Part shown: positions 1-6,582 of the stretch, one piece after another
Layout of the letters: each line of letters opens with the position of its first letter
How positions within the stretch are numbered: position 1 is the first letter of the stretch
Assembly (NCBI GenBank): GCA_002419135.1
Contig: DIFM01000019.1
Location: 1-13,145 of the forward strand
Source of the DNA: Dehalococcoidia bacterium UBA5748
GTDB lineage: Bacteria; Chloroflexota; Dehalococcoidia; Dehalococcoidales; UBA5627
Direction of reading: 5' to 3'
DNA: 13,145 nucleotides
Position numbers and translations under genes: made by a program
The notes under the pieces: model-generated
The model's database searches: none
Seen by the model: the letters and a program-made list of their open reading frames with translations, nothing else
Told to the model about the DNA's origin: nothing

Positions 1-7
1 GACTTTT

Positions 8-787
8 TCAGAGTTTCCTTAGTAGAAAATATGCAGTTACATTTTGATTAATTGGTTTATTAATTACTAGCATATCAATTAAAGGCTGCATATCATGTGT
101 GAGCATCAATACTGTTTTTTCAAAAAAACTATCTTGGTCTGGAGAAAATAATCGATTAATAATTGCATATTTCTTATGACTATCAAAAGAGGAAATAGGG
201 TCATCTAGGATAATAATATCTGGTTTTTTGTTTAAAGCGTGGTACATAAACAAAACCAAAGCAAAAGCATTTCGCTCACCCCAACTTAAATGTTGCCTAA
301 TATCGCTTACTTTTTTAGAATTAGGAATGTATTTTAGAATTGCTCTAGATTTATTTTCTGATTCTTCAATTATCTCAAACTCATAATTTATTCCAGCTGT
401 TTTTAAAAAATTATTAACATCCTTATTAGCTATCTTCATGGCAGAAGTTATTAATCCATTTAATCGTCCAATTTCTTCCTTTATTTTATCAGTTTCTTCT
501 AAAAGAAAATCCAATTTTTCATTAATTGAATTGATTATCTCCCGAATTTTTTCATTGTTAAAGATATGAAAATCATTAATGTCAATTTTTAATCCTTTTA
601 AATTTTTATCTAATAAAGCTATATCCTTTATTCTGATGTCAAATGTATTACACCCTTTAATATTGTCAATTTTGGTGACTATTAAGTTTAAGTCATTCCA
701 GAATGTATTTAACAAAGCGATGGTTTCTGGAGAATTACTCATCTCCTTAATATATGTAACTAATTTAGAGAGTGTATCTTCATTCAT
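8..787 (-). CDS. C-terminal part of a split AAA_13/RloC-like ATPase
   Basis: This frame holds the second half of an ABC-type ATPase. Seen directly: a helical, charged, coiled-coil-like stretch at residues about 80-120, an ABC signature-like LSWGE at 167-171, a Walker B IIILDDP at 191-197 followed by ISSFDSHKK, and an H-loop THD at 230-232. The LDDP-ISSFD form is typical of the AAA_13 group (RloC, PrrC-associated and related ATPases), many of which are phage-defence or tRNA-damage proteins. The Walker A lies in the preceding gene (796-1530). The frame is open upstream of the ATG to about position 837, and no good ribosome-binding site precedes the ATG, so this is probably not an independent gene. 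The TGA at 8-10 comes soon after the H-loop, earlier than in most relatives. Whether it is genuine or a second frameshift cannot be judged at the window edge. Any C-terminal effector domain would lie outside, so the biological role is open. Confidence 0.7.
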   Translation of the reverse strand: MNEDTLSKLVTYIKEMSNSPETIALLNTFWNDLNLIVTKIDNIKGCNTFDIRIKDIALLDKNLKGLKIDINDFHIFNNEKIREIINSINEKLDFLLEETDKIKEEIGRLNGLITSAMKIANKDVNNFLKTAGINYEFEIIEESENKSRAILKYIPNSKKVSDIRQHLSWGERNAFALVLFMYHALNKKPDIIILDDPISSFDSHKKYAIINRLFSPDQDSFFEKTVLMLTHDMQPLIDMLVINKPINQNVTAYFLLRKL

Positions 788-795
788 GTAGTCTT

Positions 796-1530
796 TTAAT
801 TCTTCAAATAATGAAAGTATTTCCTTGTGTTTTTTACATTGGACTCTGAGTAGGATGTGGAAAATATTTTTTTCTCTTTATCATAGTTTTCATTTAATTC
901 AGTTGTGCAAAATGGGCAAATATTGTTATCATCATAAGTCGCTCCTTCAATCTTCCATCCGACCCAATCTACAATATACTTGCTTTTTACAAATGGTTCG
1001 AATTGTTTAAGTTCATCTGGTAATTTAAATATTTTTTCTTGTTCTACTATGCTCTTATAAAAAGGATTTCTTCTTAATTGTCCAGAACTAGTAGTTGTAA
1101 GTTTATTCAATACGTATTTACCCATGTTACATAATTTTTTAATATCGGGATTCTCATTAATATCTAAGCGTAGATTCATAAGCTTATTATTGATTGATTC
1201 CATTTGCCTTTCGTATTCTGGAGTTTTAATAAAAACTTCGAATGCATCTTGAATCGCTTCATCATCTTGTAACACTACCCTATCTACATAATCTTCATTG
1301 AAAACAAATATATTTGAAAGTTCTGGTGAAATGGAGCATGACGGAGTAACTTCACCATCAAAGGGGACTAATTCAGAAAAATCTTTACCATTTGCACATA
1401 TATGCATAGCCTTAGCTATTGTAGATTTGCCAGTTCCATTCATTGCATAGCGAATGTTAAGATAATTTTCCTTTAATTGAATATTTGCGAGTGTAATATT
1501 ATTACAATTTTCAACTTTTGTATTTATCAT
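796..1530 (-). CDS. N-terminal part of the same AAA_13/RloC-like ATPase, with Walker A and zinc-hook CPFC
   Basis: The 244-residue product from the preferred start has a P-loop, AMNGTGKST at residues 29-37. The first glycine of the canonical loop is replaced by alanine, as in the YAxNGTxK variant seen in AAA_13 proteins. It also has the IFVFNEDYVDR segment following the nucleotide-binding strands, and CPFC at 205-208. A CxxC inside the coiled-coil insertion is the zinc-hook signature of Rad50 and RloC. I chose the ATG at 1528-1530 because AGAGGTG sits just upstream (1535-1541); the in-frame ATG at 1564-1566 lacks a ribosome-binding site. The frame ends at 796, but a -1 shift at 829-835 continues into the frame of the 8-787 gene, restoring a single ATPase of roughly 510 residues. 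The region is strongly AT-rich (27% GC by hand count in positions 1-60), unlike the genes to its right, which suggests acquisition. A defence function is plausible but unproven. Confidence 0.7.
   Translation of the reverse strand: MINTKVENCNNITLANIQLKENYLNIRYAMNGTGKSTIAKAMHICANGKDFSELVPFDGEVTPSCSISPELSNIFVFNEDYVDRVVLQDDEAIQDAFEVFIKTPEYERQMESINNKLMNLRLDINENPDIKKLCNMGKYVLNKLTTTSSGQLRRNPFYKSIVEQEKIFKLPDELKQFEPFVKSKYIVDWVGWKIEGATYDDNNICPFCTTELNENYDKEKKIFSTSYSESNVKNTRKYFHYLKN
829..835 (-). other. A AAA AAC slippery heptamer / homopolymer frameshift site
   Basis: On the minus strand the codons are GTA AAA AAC ACA, so the heptamer A AAA AAC is in the X XXY YYZ phase used by -1 ribosomal frameshifting. 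A -1 slip gives ...NVKN-HKEILSLFEELKDY-MNEDTL and enters the downstream ATPase frame, which is open there. The same repair results from adding one A to the run, so a one-base deletion (mutation or sequencing error) explains it equally well. I see no obvious strong stem-loop or pseudoknot just downstream, which argues mildly against programmed shifting. Confidence 0.6.
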
Positions 1531-1534
1531 TTTA

Positions 1535-1541
1535 CACCTCT
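1535..1541 (-). promoter_or_regulatory. Ribosome-binding site deciding the ATPase start
   Basis: AGAGGTG on the minus strand lies four bases before the ATG at 1528-1530, with its GAGG core at a normal distance. Upstream are a ten-base palindrome, ATTGTACAAT (1547-1556), and a TTGACA hexamer (1561-1566 read on minus). A well-spaced -10 for that TTGACA is not apparent, so I do not assign a promoter. Confidence 0.5.
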
Positions 1542-1719
1542 TTTCTATTGTACAATATAATGTCAAGTGATCAGATTAAAAAACACAGGTAACTATTGAT
1601 TTGGTGAATACAGCCATACCAAGAACATTTTTACCAAAATTATTTCCATACGGTTTGAGTCCCGATTTTTCGACAAATAGTCAAAGGACGAAAACAACAT
1701 CTATTTATAAAACTGTACT

Positions 1720-1749
1720 TTGCCAACCTCTTTATTCCAGTGTTATAAT
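1720..1749 (+). promoter_or_regulatory. Sigma70-type promoter of the SLOG-eno-gap cluster
   Basis: TTGCCA (1720-1725), an 18-base spacer, then a perfect TATAAT (1744-1749). Transcription would start near 1756, leaving only about ten bases before the ATG at 1766. The transcript would therefore be nearly leaderless, consistent with the absence of a purine-rich ribosome-binding site there. The 1567-1719 stretch to the left holds no feature I can name. Confidence 0.65.
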
Positions 1750-1765
1750 CCGATTGTTTTAAGTC

Positions 1766-2248
1766 ATGACCGTAAAAAATAAATTCATAGCAGTTATCGG
1801 TAATTCCAAGGCTTCGGCACAGGAAATCAAACTGGCTGAAGAAATCGGCCGCGAAATAGCCAAAAACGGGGCTATTCTGGTTTGCGGTGGATTGGACGGA
1901 GTTATGGAGGCTGCCTGCCGCGGCGCTGTTTCCGAAGGCGGGTTGACTGTCGGTATTCTACCGGGAACAGACAGAAAAGATGCCAACGAATACGTTAAAA
2001 TACCAGTCGTTACCGGTATCGGCTACGCCAGGAATATAATCGTAGTCAAATCGGCGCAGGCGGTAATTGCCATCGGCGGCGGATACGGTACGCTGACGGA
2101 GGTTGGATTTGCCCTGAAAAACGGCATTCCGGTAATCGGTCTCGGCACATGGAAAATTTCAAATAAAGATAAACCAGACGACGCCATAATCCGCGTTGAC
2201 AATGCTGTGGATGCAGTTGCTATGGCGCTGGATATGATTTCGGATTAA
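1766..2248 (+). CDS. TIGR00725-type SLOG/LOG-like Rossmann protein
   Basis: A 160-residue single-domain Rossmann-fold protein of the lysine-decarboxylase-like (LOG/SLOG) superfamily. Visible are the N-terminal strand and loop FIAVIGNS (7-14), LVCGGLDGVMEAACRGA (39-54), GILPG (63-67), TGIGYARN (83-90) and the phosphate-binding loop GGGYGTLTE (104-112). That loop corresponds to the PGGxGTxxE motif of LOG phosphoribohydrolases, with G in place of the usual P. Length and motif order fit the TIGR00725 family. Its substrate is not settled; nucleotide or nucleotide-like ligand binding is expected from the fold, and cytokinin-type activity should not be assumed. It is the first gene of the cluster, 10 bases from the predicted transcription start and 28 bases before enolase. 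No ribosome-binding site precedes the ATG, which suits a near-leaderless message. Confidence 0.82.
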   Translation: MTVKNKFIAVIGNSKASAQEIKLAEEIGREIAKNGAILVCGGLDGVMEAACRGAVSEGGLTVGILPGTDRKDANEYVKIPVVTGIGYARNIIVVKSAQAVIAIGGGYGTLTEVGFALKNGIPVIGLGTWKISNKDKPDDAIIRVDNAVDAVAMALDMISD

Positions 2249-2276
2249 AATATAAAAGCGATTCGGAGGGTTAAAA

Positions 2277-3557
2277 TTGTCCACCATAAAAAGCCTGAAA
2301 GCCAGAGAGATTCTCGATTCCAGAGGAAACCCTACCCTTGAAGTCGAAGCAAAACTTGCCGATGGCACTATAGCCTGCGCCGCTGTCCCCTCGGGAGCCA
2401 GCACCGGCAAATACGAAGCGGTAGAACTTCGCGACGGAGATAAATCCAGATACAAAGGGCTGGGAGTCTTAAAAGCGGTTTCAAATGTAAATGACATTAT
2501 CGCCCCGGCTGTTACAGGCATGCCCGCACCCAACCAAAAAGCAATCGATAACAAATTAATAGAGCTTGACGGAACGGAAAATAAATCCATTCTGGGAGCC
2601 AATGCCATTCTGGGAGTGTCGCTGGCGGTAGCTCACGCGGCTGCCGCTTATATGAAAACCCCGTTATATCAATATCTGGGTAATGAAGATATCTATAAAC
2701 TGCCGGTTCCGATGCTTAATATCTTAAACGGCGGCAAACACGCCTCCAATTCCACGGATTTGCAGGAGTTTATGGTAGTGCCCGCCGGAGCAGATAGCTT
2801 TGCCACTGCCCTGCAAATGGGAGCCGAAGTTTACCATAGCCTTAAATCAGTGCTTAAAAACAAGGGATTGAATACCAATGTGGGCGATGAAGGCGGTTTT
2901 GCGCCCTCTCTGTCCTCGAATGACCAGGCTGTAGAGTTGATTATCGAGGCAATCGAAAAAGCCGGATATAAACCCGGAAAAGATTGTTTTATTGCGCTCG
3001 ACCCAGCTTCAAGTGAATACTATCAAGAGGGTAAATATCACCTCGAACGTGAAGGTAAAACACTGACAAGCAGTGAGATGGTAGATTTTTATGTAAACTG
3101 GATTAACGCCTACCCTATTATAAGCATCGAAGACGGCATGGCGGAAGACGATTGGGAAGGTTGGCAGCTATTAACAAAGAAAATAGGAGATAGGGTTCAG
3201 TTGGTAGGCGATGACCTTTATGTTACCAACATCAACAGGCTGGCAAAAGGAATAGAAACCAGCGCATCCAATTCCATCCTGATAAAACTGAATCAGATTG
3301 GTACGCTTACCGAAACAATCTCCGCTATCGAAATGGCTCACCGCGCCGGATGGACGGCCGTAGTCAGCCACCGCTCGGGAGAAACAGAGGATACCACTAT
3401 TGCCGACCTAGCTGCCGGACTGTGCACCGGACAGATAAAAACCGGAGCGCCCTGTCGTTCGGAGCGTAATGCCAAGTATAACCGGCTGCTTAAAATCGAA
3501 GCGGAACTGGGAAGTAAGGCAATATTCGCGGGTAAGCAGGCATTCTTAAAACTTTAA
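2277..3557 (+). CDS. eno: Enolase (phosphopyruvate hydratase)
   Basis: Interconverts 2-phosphoglycerate and phosphoenolpyruvate in cytosolic glycolysis/gluconeogenesis. The 426-residue product is of normal bacterial length and complete. Catalytic and metal residues are visible: GDEGGFAPS with the acid/base Glu at 205, metal ligands Asp242 (IALDPASSEYY), Glu285 (SIEDGMAEDDW) and Asp312 (GDDLYVTN), catalytic Lys337 in SILIKLNQIGTLTET, and the SHRSGETED loop at 364-372. The start is TTG at 2277: GGAGGG (2265-2270) sits six bases upstream, and translation from TTG gives the expected (M)STIKSLKAREILDSRGNPT N-terminus. The gene follows the SLOG gene by 28 bases and precedes the TcmP-like gene by 11, so it is probably translated from the same message. 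Confidence 0.98.
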   Translation: MSTIKSLKAREILDSRGNPTLEVEAKLADGTIACAAVPSGASTGKYEAVELRDGDKSRYKGLGVLKAVSNVNDIIAPAVTGMPAPNQKAIDNKLIELDGTENKSILGANAILGVSLAVAHAAAAYMKTPLYQYLGNEDIYKLPVPMLNILNGGKHASNSTDLQEFMVVPAGADSFATALQMGAEVYHSLKSVLKNKGLNTNVGDEGGFAPSLSSNDQAVELIIEAIEKAGYKPGKDCFIALDPASSEYYQEGKYHLEREGKTLTSSEMVDFYVNWINAYPIISIEDGMAEDDWEGWQLLTKKIGDRVQLVGDDLYVTNINRLAKGIETSASNSILIKLNQIGTLTETISAIEMAHRAGWTAVVSHRSGETEDTTIADLAAGLCTGQIKTGAPCRSERNAKYNRLLKIEAELGSKAIFAGKQAFLKL

Positions 3558-3568
3558 GAAGATATTAA

Positions 3569-4399
3569 ATGAACGAGGGATTGAAAAAGACTCCCCGGCA
3601 ACCGCCAAAATGGCTCTGCCACAAATTGCAGTGCTTTGCTGAGTTTATAAAAATATATGCAAACGACAACAAAGACCACTATTACCTTGATATATTTGCC
3701 GGCAGCGTTTTCCAACCCTGTAAAACAGATAACTGCAATATAGACTGTACTGAAATAAGCGCACTGAAAAATAAGTTTCAAAAATGCGTTTTTATAGTAA
3801 ATGACCTTGAACAAGCCGAGTTACTTCGTAATTCTGCTGAAAAATATATAACCGGGAGCCATATTATTACCGGCAATTGTATTAACGATAATGTAATGCG
3901 TCAGGCATTCGATCAGATTCCGCGCTCGAAATCCTCCCTGTCTCTGATTGACCCGGTCGGCTATAAAAAACTGCGCTGGACAACGGTTAAAAAAGTCGCT
4001 TCTCAAGGGGCTGACTGGAAAGGGCATAAAACAGACCTGCTGATATTCTTTCCGCTGGAAATGGCTCTCTTAAGAAATCTTACAAGGGTTGATTGCGAAA
4101 CTTCGATTGAAAGGTTATACGGAAATTCCGAATGGAGGAATATCCGTCAGAACAGGCTGGATGAAAAAATTGACCACAACAGAGCAGGCAGTGATCTGAT
4201 TAGCCTGTTTAAAAGCGGATTGAAAGAACTGAATTATAAATATATCGATGACCTGCCACCGGCTCGCTTTTCCAATCCTCCCTTTTATCACATAATTTGG
4301 GCAAGCGACAGAGTCAAATGTAAAAAAGAGCTCGACCATATCTGGAATAAACCAAGATACCTGCCCTGCGAATTGTTCGGTAAACATACCAAAGAATAA
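3569..4399 (+). CDS. Three-Cys-motif partner (TcmP)-like protein
   Basis: The 276-residue product resembles the TcmP family (three-Cys-motif partner proteins), which have a methyltransferase-like fold and often sit beside radical-SAM or Gp37/Gp68-like genes carrying a three-Cys motif. Seen here: YYLDIFAG (38-45) matching the family DLFAG start, LIDPVGY (126-132) matching the FIDPFGY motif, and TDLLIFFPLEMALLRN (155-170) matching the DLLxNFP segment. Right after DIFAG come three cysteines, C51, C56 and C60, spaced C-x4-C-x3-C, which could bind metal. No radical-SAM or Gp37/Gp68-like partner is visible in the window. The gene lies 11 bases after enolase and 4 bases before the HgdB-like gene, so it is co-transcribed with metabolic genes. 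The reaction is unknown. The family call rests on motif recall, not a search. Confidence 0.7.
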   Translation: MNEGLKKTPRQPPKWLCHKLQCFAEFIKIYANDNKDHYYLDIFAGSVFQPCKTDNCNIDCTEISALKNKFQKCVFIVNDLEQAELLRNSAEKYITGSHIITGNCINDNVMRQAFDQIPRSKSSLSLIDPVGYKKLRWTTVKKVASQGADWKGHKTDLLIFFPLEMALLRNLTRVDCETSIERLYGNSEWRNIRQNRLDEKIDHNRAGSDLISLFKSGLKELNYKYIDDLPPARFSNPPFYHIIWASDRVKCKKELDHIWNKPRYLPCELFGKHTKE

Positions 4400-4403
4400 C
4401 CAT

Positions 4404-5399
4404 ATGAAGAAAATCGGTATTACAACCAATGTCCCCATAGAGGTGCTGATTGCTGCCGGTTACCGGCCGGTCGACCTCAACAATATATTTATCAGCGACC
4501 CCGACCCCGAACACCTGATAAAAATTGCTGAAAAAGACGGCTTTCCTATTAATTGCTGCGGCTGGATTAAGGGTATCTACGGCGTCTGTATGGAATACCA
4601 TATCGATACCGTGATGTGCGTCACAAGCGGCGATTGTTCCAATACCGAAATGTTGATGGAGGTACTGAGATATAAGGGGCTGAAAACCATTCCTTTTTCA
4701 TATCCGCAAGAACCCGATGAAACAGAAATGCAAAATACCTTGAATAAACTGGCGATGCAACTTGGTACTACCCTTGATGAAGCTGAAAATGTCAGAAAAC
4801 AACTGGAACCATGCCGCAAGCTTGCCGATAGATTGGACACGCTTACGTGGAAAGATAATACGGTAAGCGGATTTGAAAACCACCTGTGGCTGGTGTCCGC
4901 TTCGGATTTTAACGGCGACCAAGAAAAGTATGAAAAAGAATTAAGCGCCGTGATTGAAAATGCTGAAAAACGTAAAGCCTTTCCCGAAAGCAATATTCGT
5001 TTGGCATATATCGGAGTGCCATCAGTTTACGGGAAAGACCTTTATCGCTTCACAGAAAACAACGGCGCCAGAGTAGTTTACAACGAAATACAGAGACAGT
5101 TTGCCATGGCGCAACCGGTAAAGTCTCTGGCTGAACAATACAGTATTTTCACATATCCCTACTCTATCGAAGACAGAATAAACGATATAACCAAAGAGCT
5201 TGAAAAGAGAAAAATAGACGGCATAATACACTACGTTCAGGCTTTCTGTTACAGGGGCATTGGTGGTATTATATTCAAGGATGTTTTTAAATTACCGATG
5301 CTGACACTGGAGGGCAACGATAATTTTTACCTCGACCAGCATATCAGAACCCGTATAGAAGCTTTCTTAGATATGCTGCAGCGCAATCCCGCTGAATGA
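4404..5399 (+). CDS. 2-hydroxyacyl-CoA dehydratase (HgdB/FldB)-like protein
   Basis: A 331-residue protein with the layout of the Fe-S subunits of 2-hydroxyacyl-CoA dehydratases and related reductases. In that family three spaced cysteines hold a [4Fe-4S] cluster, and an ATP-dependent activator injects one electron. Candidate ligands are visible at the expected places: NCCGWIK (C51/C52), CVTSGDC (C72/C78) and a late QAFC (C282), with a second Rossmann-like half beginning near IRLAYIGVPS. No HgdC-type ASKHA activator and no second dehydratase subunit are nearby, so dehydratase activity cannot be claimed. It could equally belong to the BcrB/C-like or double-cubane reductase groups, or act in cofactor chemistry. 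It starts 4 bases after the TcmP-like stop, indicating translational coupling; the ribosome-binding site is weak. GAPDH follows after 32 bases. Confidence 0.72.
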   Translation: MKKIGITTNVPIEVLIAAGYRPVDLNNIFISDPDPEHLIKIAEKDGFPINCCGWIKGIYGVCMEYHIDTVMCVTSGDCSNTEMLMEVLRYKGLKTIPFSYPQEPDETEMQNTLNKLAMQLGTTLDEAENVRKQLEPCRKLADRLDTLTWKDNTVSGFENHLWLVSASDFNGDQEKYEKELSAVIENAEKRKAFPESNIRLAYIGVPSVYGKDLYRFTENNGARVVYNEIQRQFAMAQPVKSLAEQYSIFTYPYSIEDRINDITKELEKRKIDGIIHYVQAFCYRGIGGIIFKDVFKLPMLTLEGNDNFYLDQHIRTRIEAFLDMLQRNPAE

Positions 5400-5431
5400 T
5401 GCATTCCATAAAATAAAAAGGGGGTATTACA

Positions 5432-6439
5432 ATGACTAGAATAGGAATAAACGGATTCGGTAGAATCGGCAGACTGGTGTTAAGAACGATAAACGAGTAT
5501 CATTCAAACGATTTGGAAGTGGTTGCCATCAATGACCTTACCGATGCCAAGACGAACGCTCACCTTTTTAAATGGGACAGCACTTACGGAGCTTACAGGG
5601 GAAATATACAGGCAGATGAGGATGTTATATCTGTCGACGGTAAAAAGATAAAAGTGCTTTCACAGAGAGACCCCTCCCAGATTCCGTGGTCGGATTACGG
5701 TGTTGGAGTTGTGATAGAATCCACCGGCATATTTACAGATGCCGAAAAAGCGGCTGCCCACAAACAGGGCAGTGTTAAAAAGGTTATTATCTCCGCACCC
5801 GCCAAAAACGAGGATATTACAATTGTGCTGGGTGTAAACGAGGACAAGTATGAGGCTGATAAACACCATATAATTTCGAACGCTTCCTGCACCACCAACT
5901 GCCTGGCTCCCGTTGCCAAAGTACTGCACGACAACTTCGGAATAGTAAAAGGTTTGATGACTACCATTCACTCATATACCAATGACCAGAGATTGCAGGA
6001 TATGTATCATAAGGATTTAAGACGCGCCCGTGCCGCCGCCGAAAACATGGTACCGACCACCACCGGCGCCGCCAAAGCCATTTCGCTGGTATTGCCGGAA
6101 CTAAAAGGGAAGCTTCACGGTATGGCATTAAGGGTTCCGACTCCAACCGTTTCCATTGTTGATCTGGTTTGTGAAATCGGGAAAGAGGCTGCCGCAGAAG
6201 ATATCAACAATGCCTTTAAGGAAGCATCGGAAGGAAAGCTGAAAGGAATCCTCGGATACAGCGATGAGCCGCTGGTCAGTTCCGATTTTAAGGGCAATCC
6301 GAACAGTTCTATAGTTGATGCCCCCAATACCATGGTACTTGAAGGCAATATGGTCAAGGTGCTTTCATGGTACGACAATGAATGGGGTTATTGCTGCCGG
6401 TTAGCAGACCTGGCCGCTTTTATAGGTAGAAACGGTTAA
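5432..6439 (+). CDS. gap: Type I glyceraldehyde-3-phosphate dehydrogenase
   Basis: Phosphorylating GAPDH: glyceraldehyde-3-phosphate, phosphate and NAD(P)+ to 1,3-bisphosphoglycerate, in the cytosol. The complete 335-residue product shows the NAD-binding GINGFGRIGR (5-14), AINDLTD (32-38) with the acidic residue Asp35 after the second strand favouring NAD, catalytic Cys153 in SNASCTTNC, catalytic His180 in TTIHSYTNDQ, the PTTTGAAKA phosphate loop and SWYDNEWGY near the end. The start is supported by AGGGGG (5419-5424), seven bases upstream. It is the last gene of the eno cluster and is followed by a strong hairpin. Placing GAPDH and enolase in one transcript without phosphoglycerate kinase or mutase is notable; those genes must be elsewhere. 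Confidence 0.98.
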   Translation: MTRIGINGFGRIGRLVLRTINEYHSNDLEVVAINDLTDAKTNAHLFKWDSTYGAYRGNIQADEDVISVDGKKIKVLSQRDPSQIPWSDYGVGVVIESTGIFTDAEKAAAHKQGSVKKVIISAPAKNEDITIVLGVNEDKYEADKHHIISNASCTTNCLAPVAKVLHDNFGIVKGLMTTIHSYTNDQRLQDMYHKDLRRARAAAENMVPTTTGAAKAISLVLPELKGKLHGMALRVPTPTVSIVDLVCEIGKEAAAEDINNAFKEASEGKLKGILGYSDEPLVSSDFKGNPNSSIVDAPNTMVLEGNMVKVLSWYDNEWGYCCRLADLAAFIGRNG

Positions 6440-6449
6440 GTAAGTCCTT

Positions 6450-6484
6450 TTTGCCTATTAGACTACCCTAATAAAGAGGGCAAA
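6450..6484. repeat. Imperfect nested inverted repeat after gap
   Basis: TTTGCC (6450-6455) pairs with GGCAAA (6479-6484), and directly inside it TATTAG pairs with CTAATA around a six-base loop, leaving a five-base bulge. There is no T-tract after it on either strand, so it may protect the 3' end of the mRNA rather than terminate. Confidence 0.4.
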
Positions 6485-6493
6485 TTGATACAA

Positions 6494-6527
6494 AAACGCC
6501 GCTTAAGGTAATAACGTAGCGGCGTTT
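6494..6527. terminator. Bidirectional intrinsic terminator between gap and mgsD
   Basis: A perfect ten-base stem, AAACGCCGCT (6494-6503) with AGCGGCGTTT (6518-6527), around a 14-base loop. On the minus strand the stem ends in a run of five T, a good intrinsic terminator for the mannosylglycerate gene. On the plus strand it is followed by TTTAATATTATTTAT, adequate for the gap transcript. It lies between two convergent genes, as expected for a shared terminator. Confidence 0.8.
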
Positions 6528-6582
6528 AATATTATTTATAGATACCGGTCAAGCTTAACGATAGAAATAGCCTCTTCCGTTG

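Noticed and set aside
1531..1566. Longer ATPase start at the upstream in-frame ATG (1564-1566)
   Set aside because: It has no ribosome-binding site, while AGAGGTG is well placed for the ATG at 1528-1530.
1650..1690. TTTGAGTCCCGA resembling a tRNA T-arm, possibly an attachment-site remnant beside the acquired ATPase
   Set aside because: The flanking bases do not form a proper T-stem and no acceptor or anticodon arm could be assembled.
1580..1762. Plus-strand open stretch of about 60 codons (...NTAIPRTFLPKLFPYGLSPDFS...) upstream of the SLOG gene
   Set aside because: No ATG, no ribosome-binding site and no recognisable family; it contains the predicted promoter of the next gene. Best read as chance in AT-rich DNA.
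4577..4993. Long antisense open frames within the HgdB-like, GAPDH and NuoF-type genes
   Set aside because: They are shadows of well-supported genes on the other strand, with no family resemblance or start signals.
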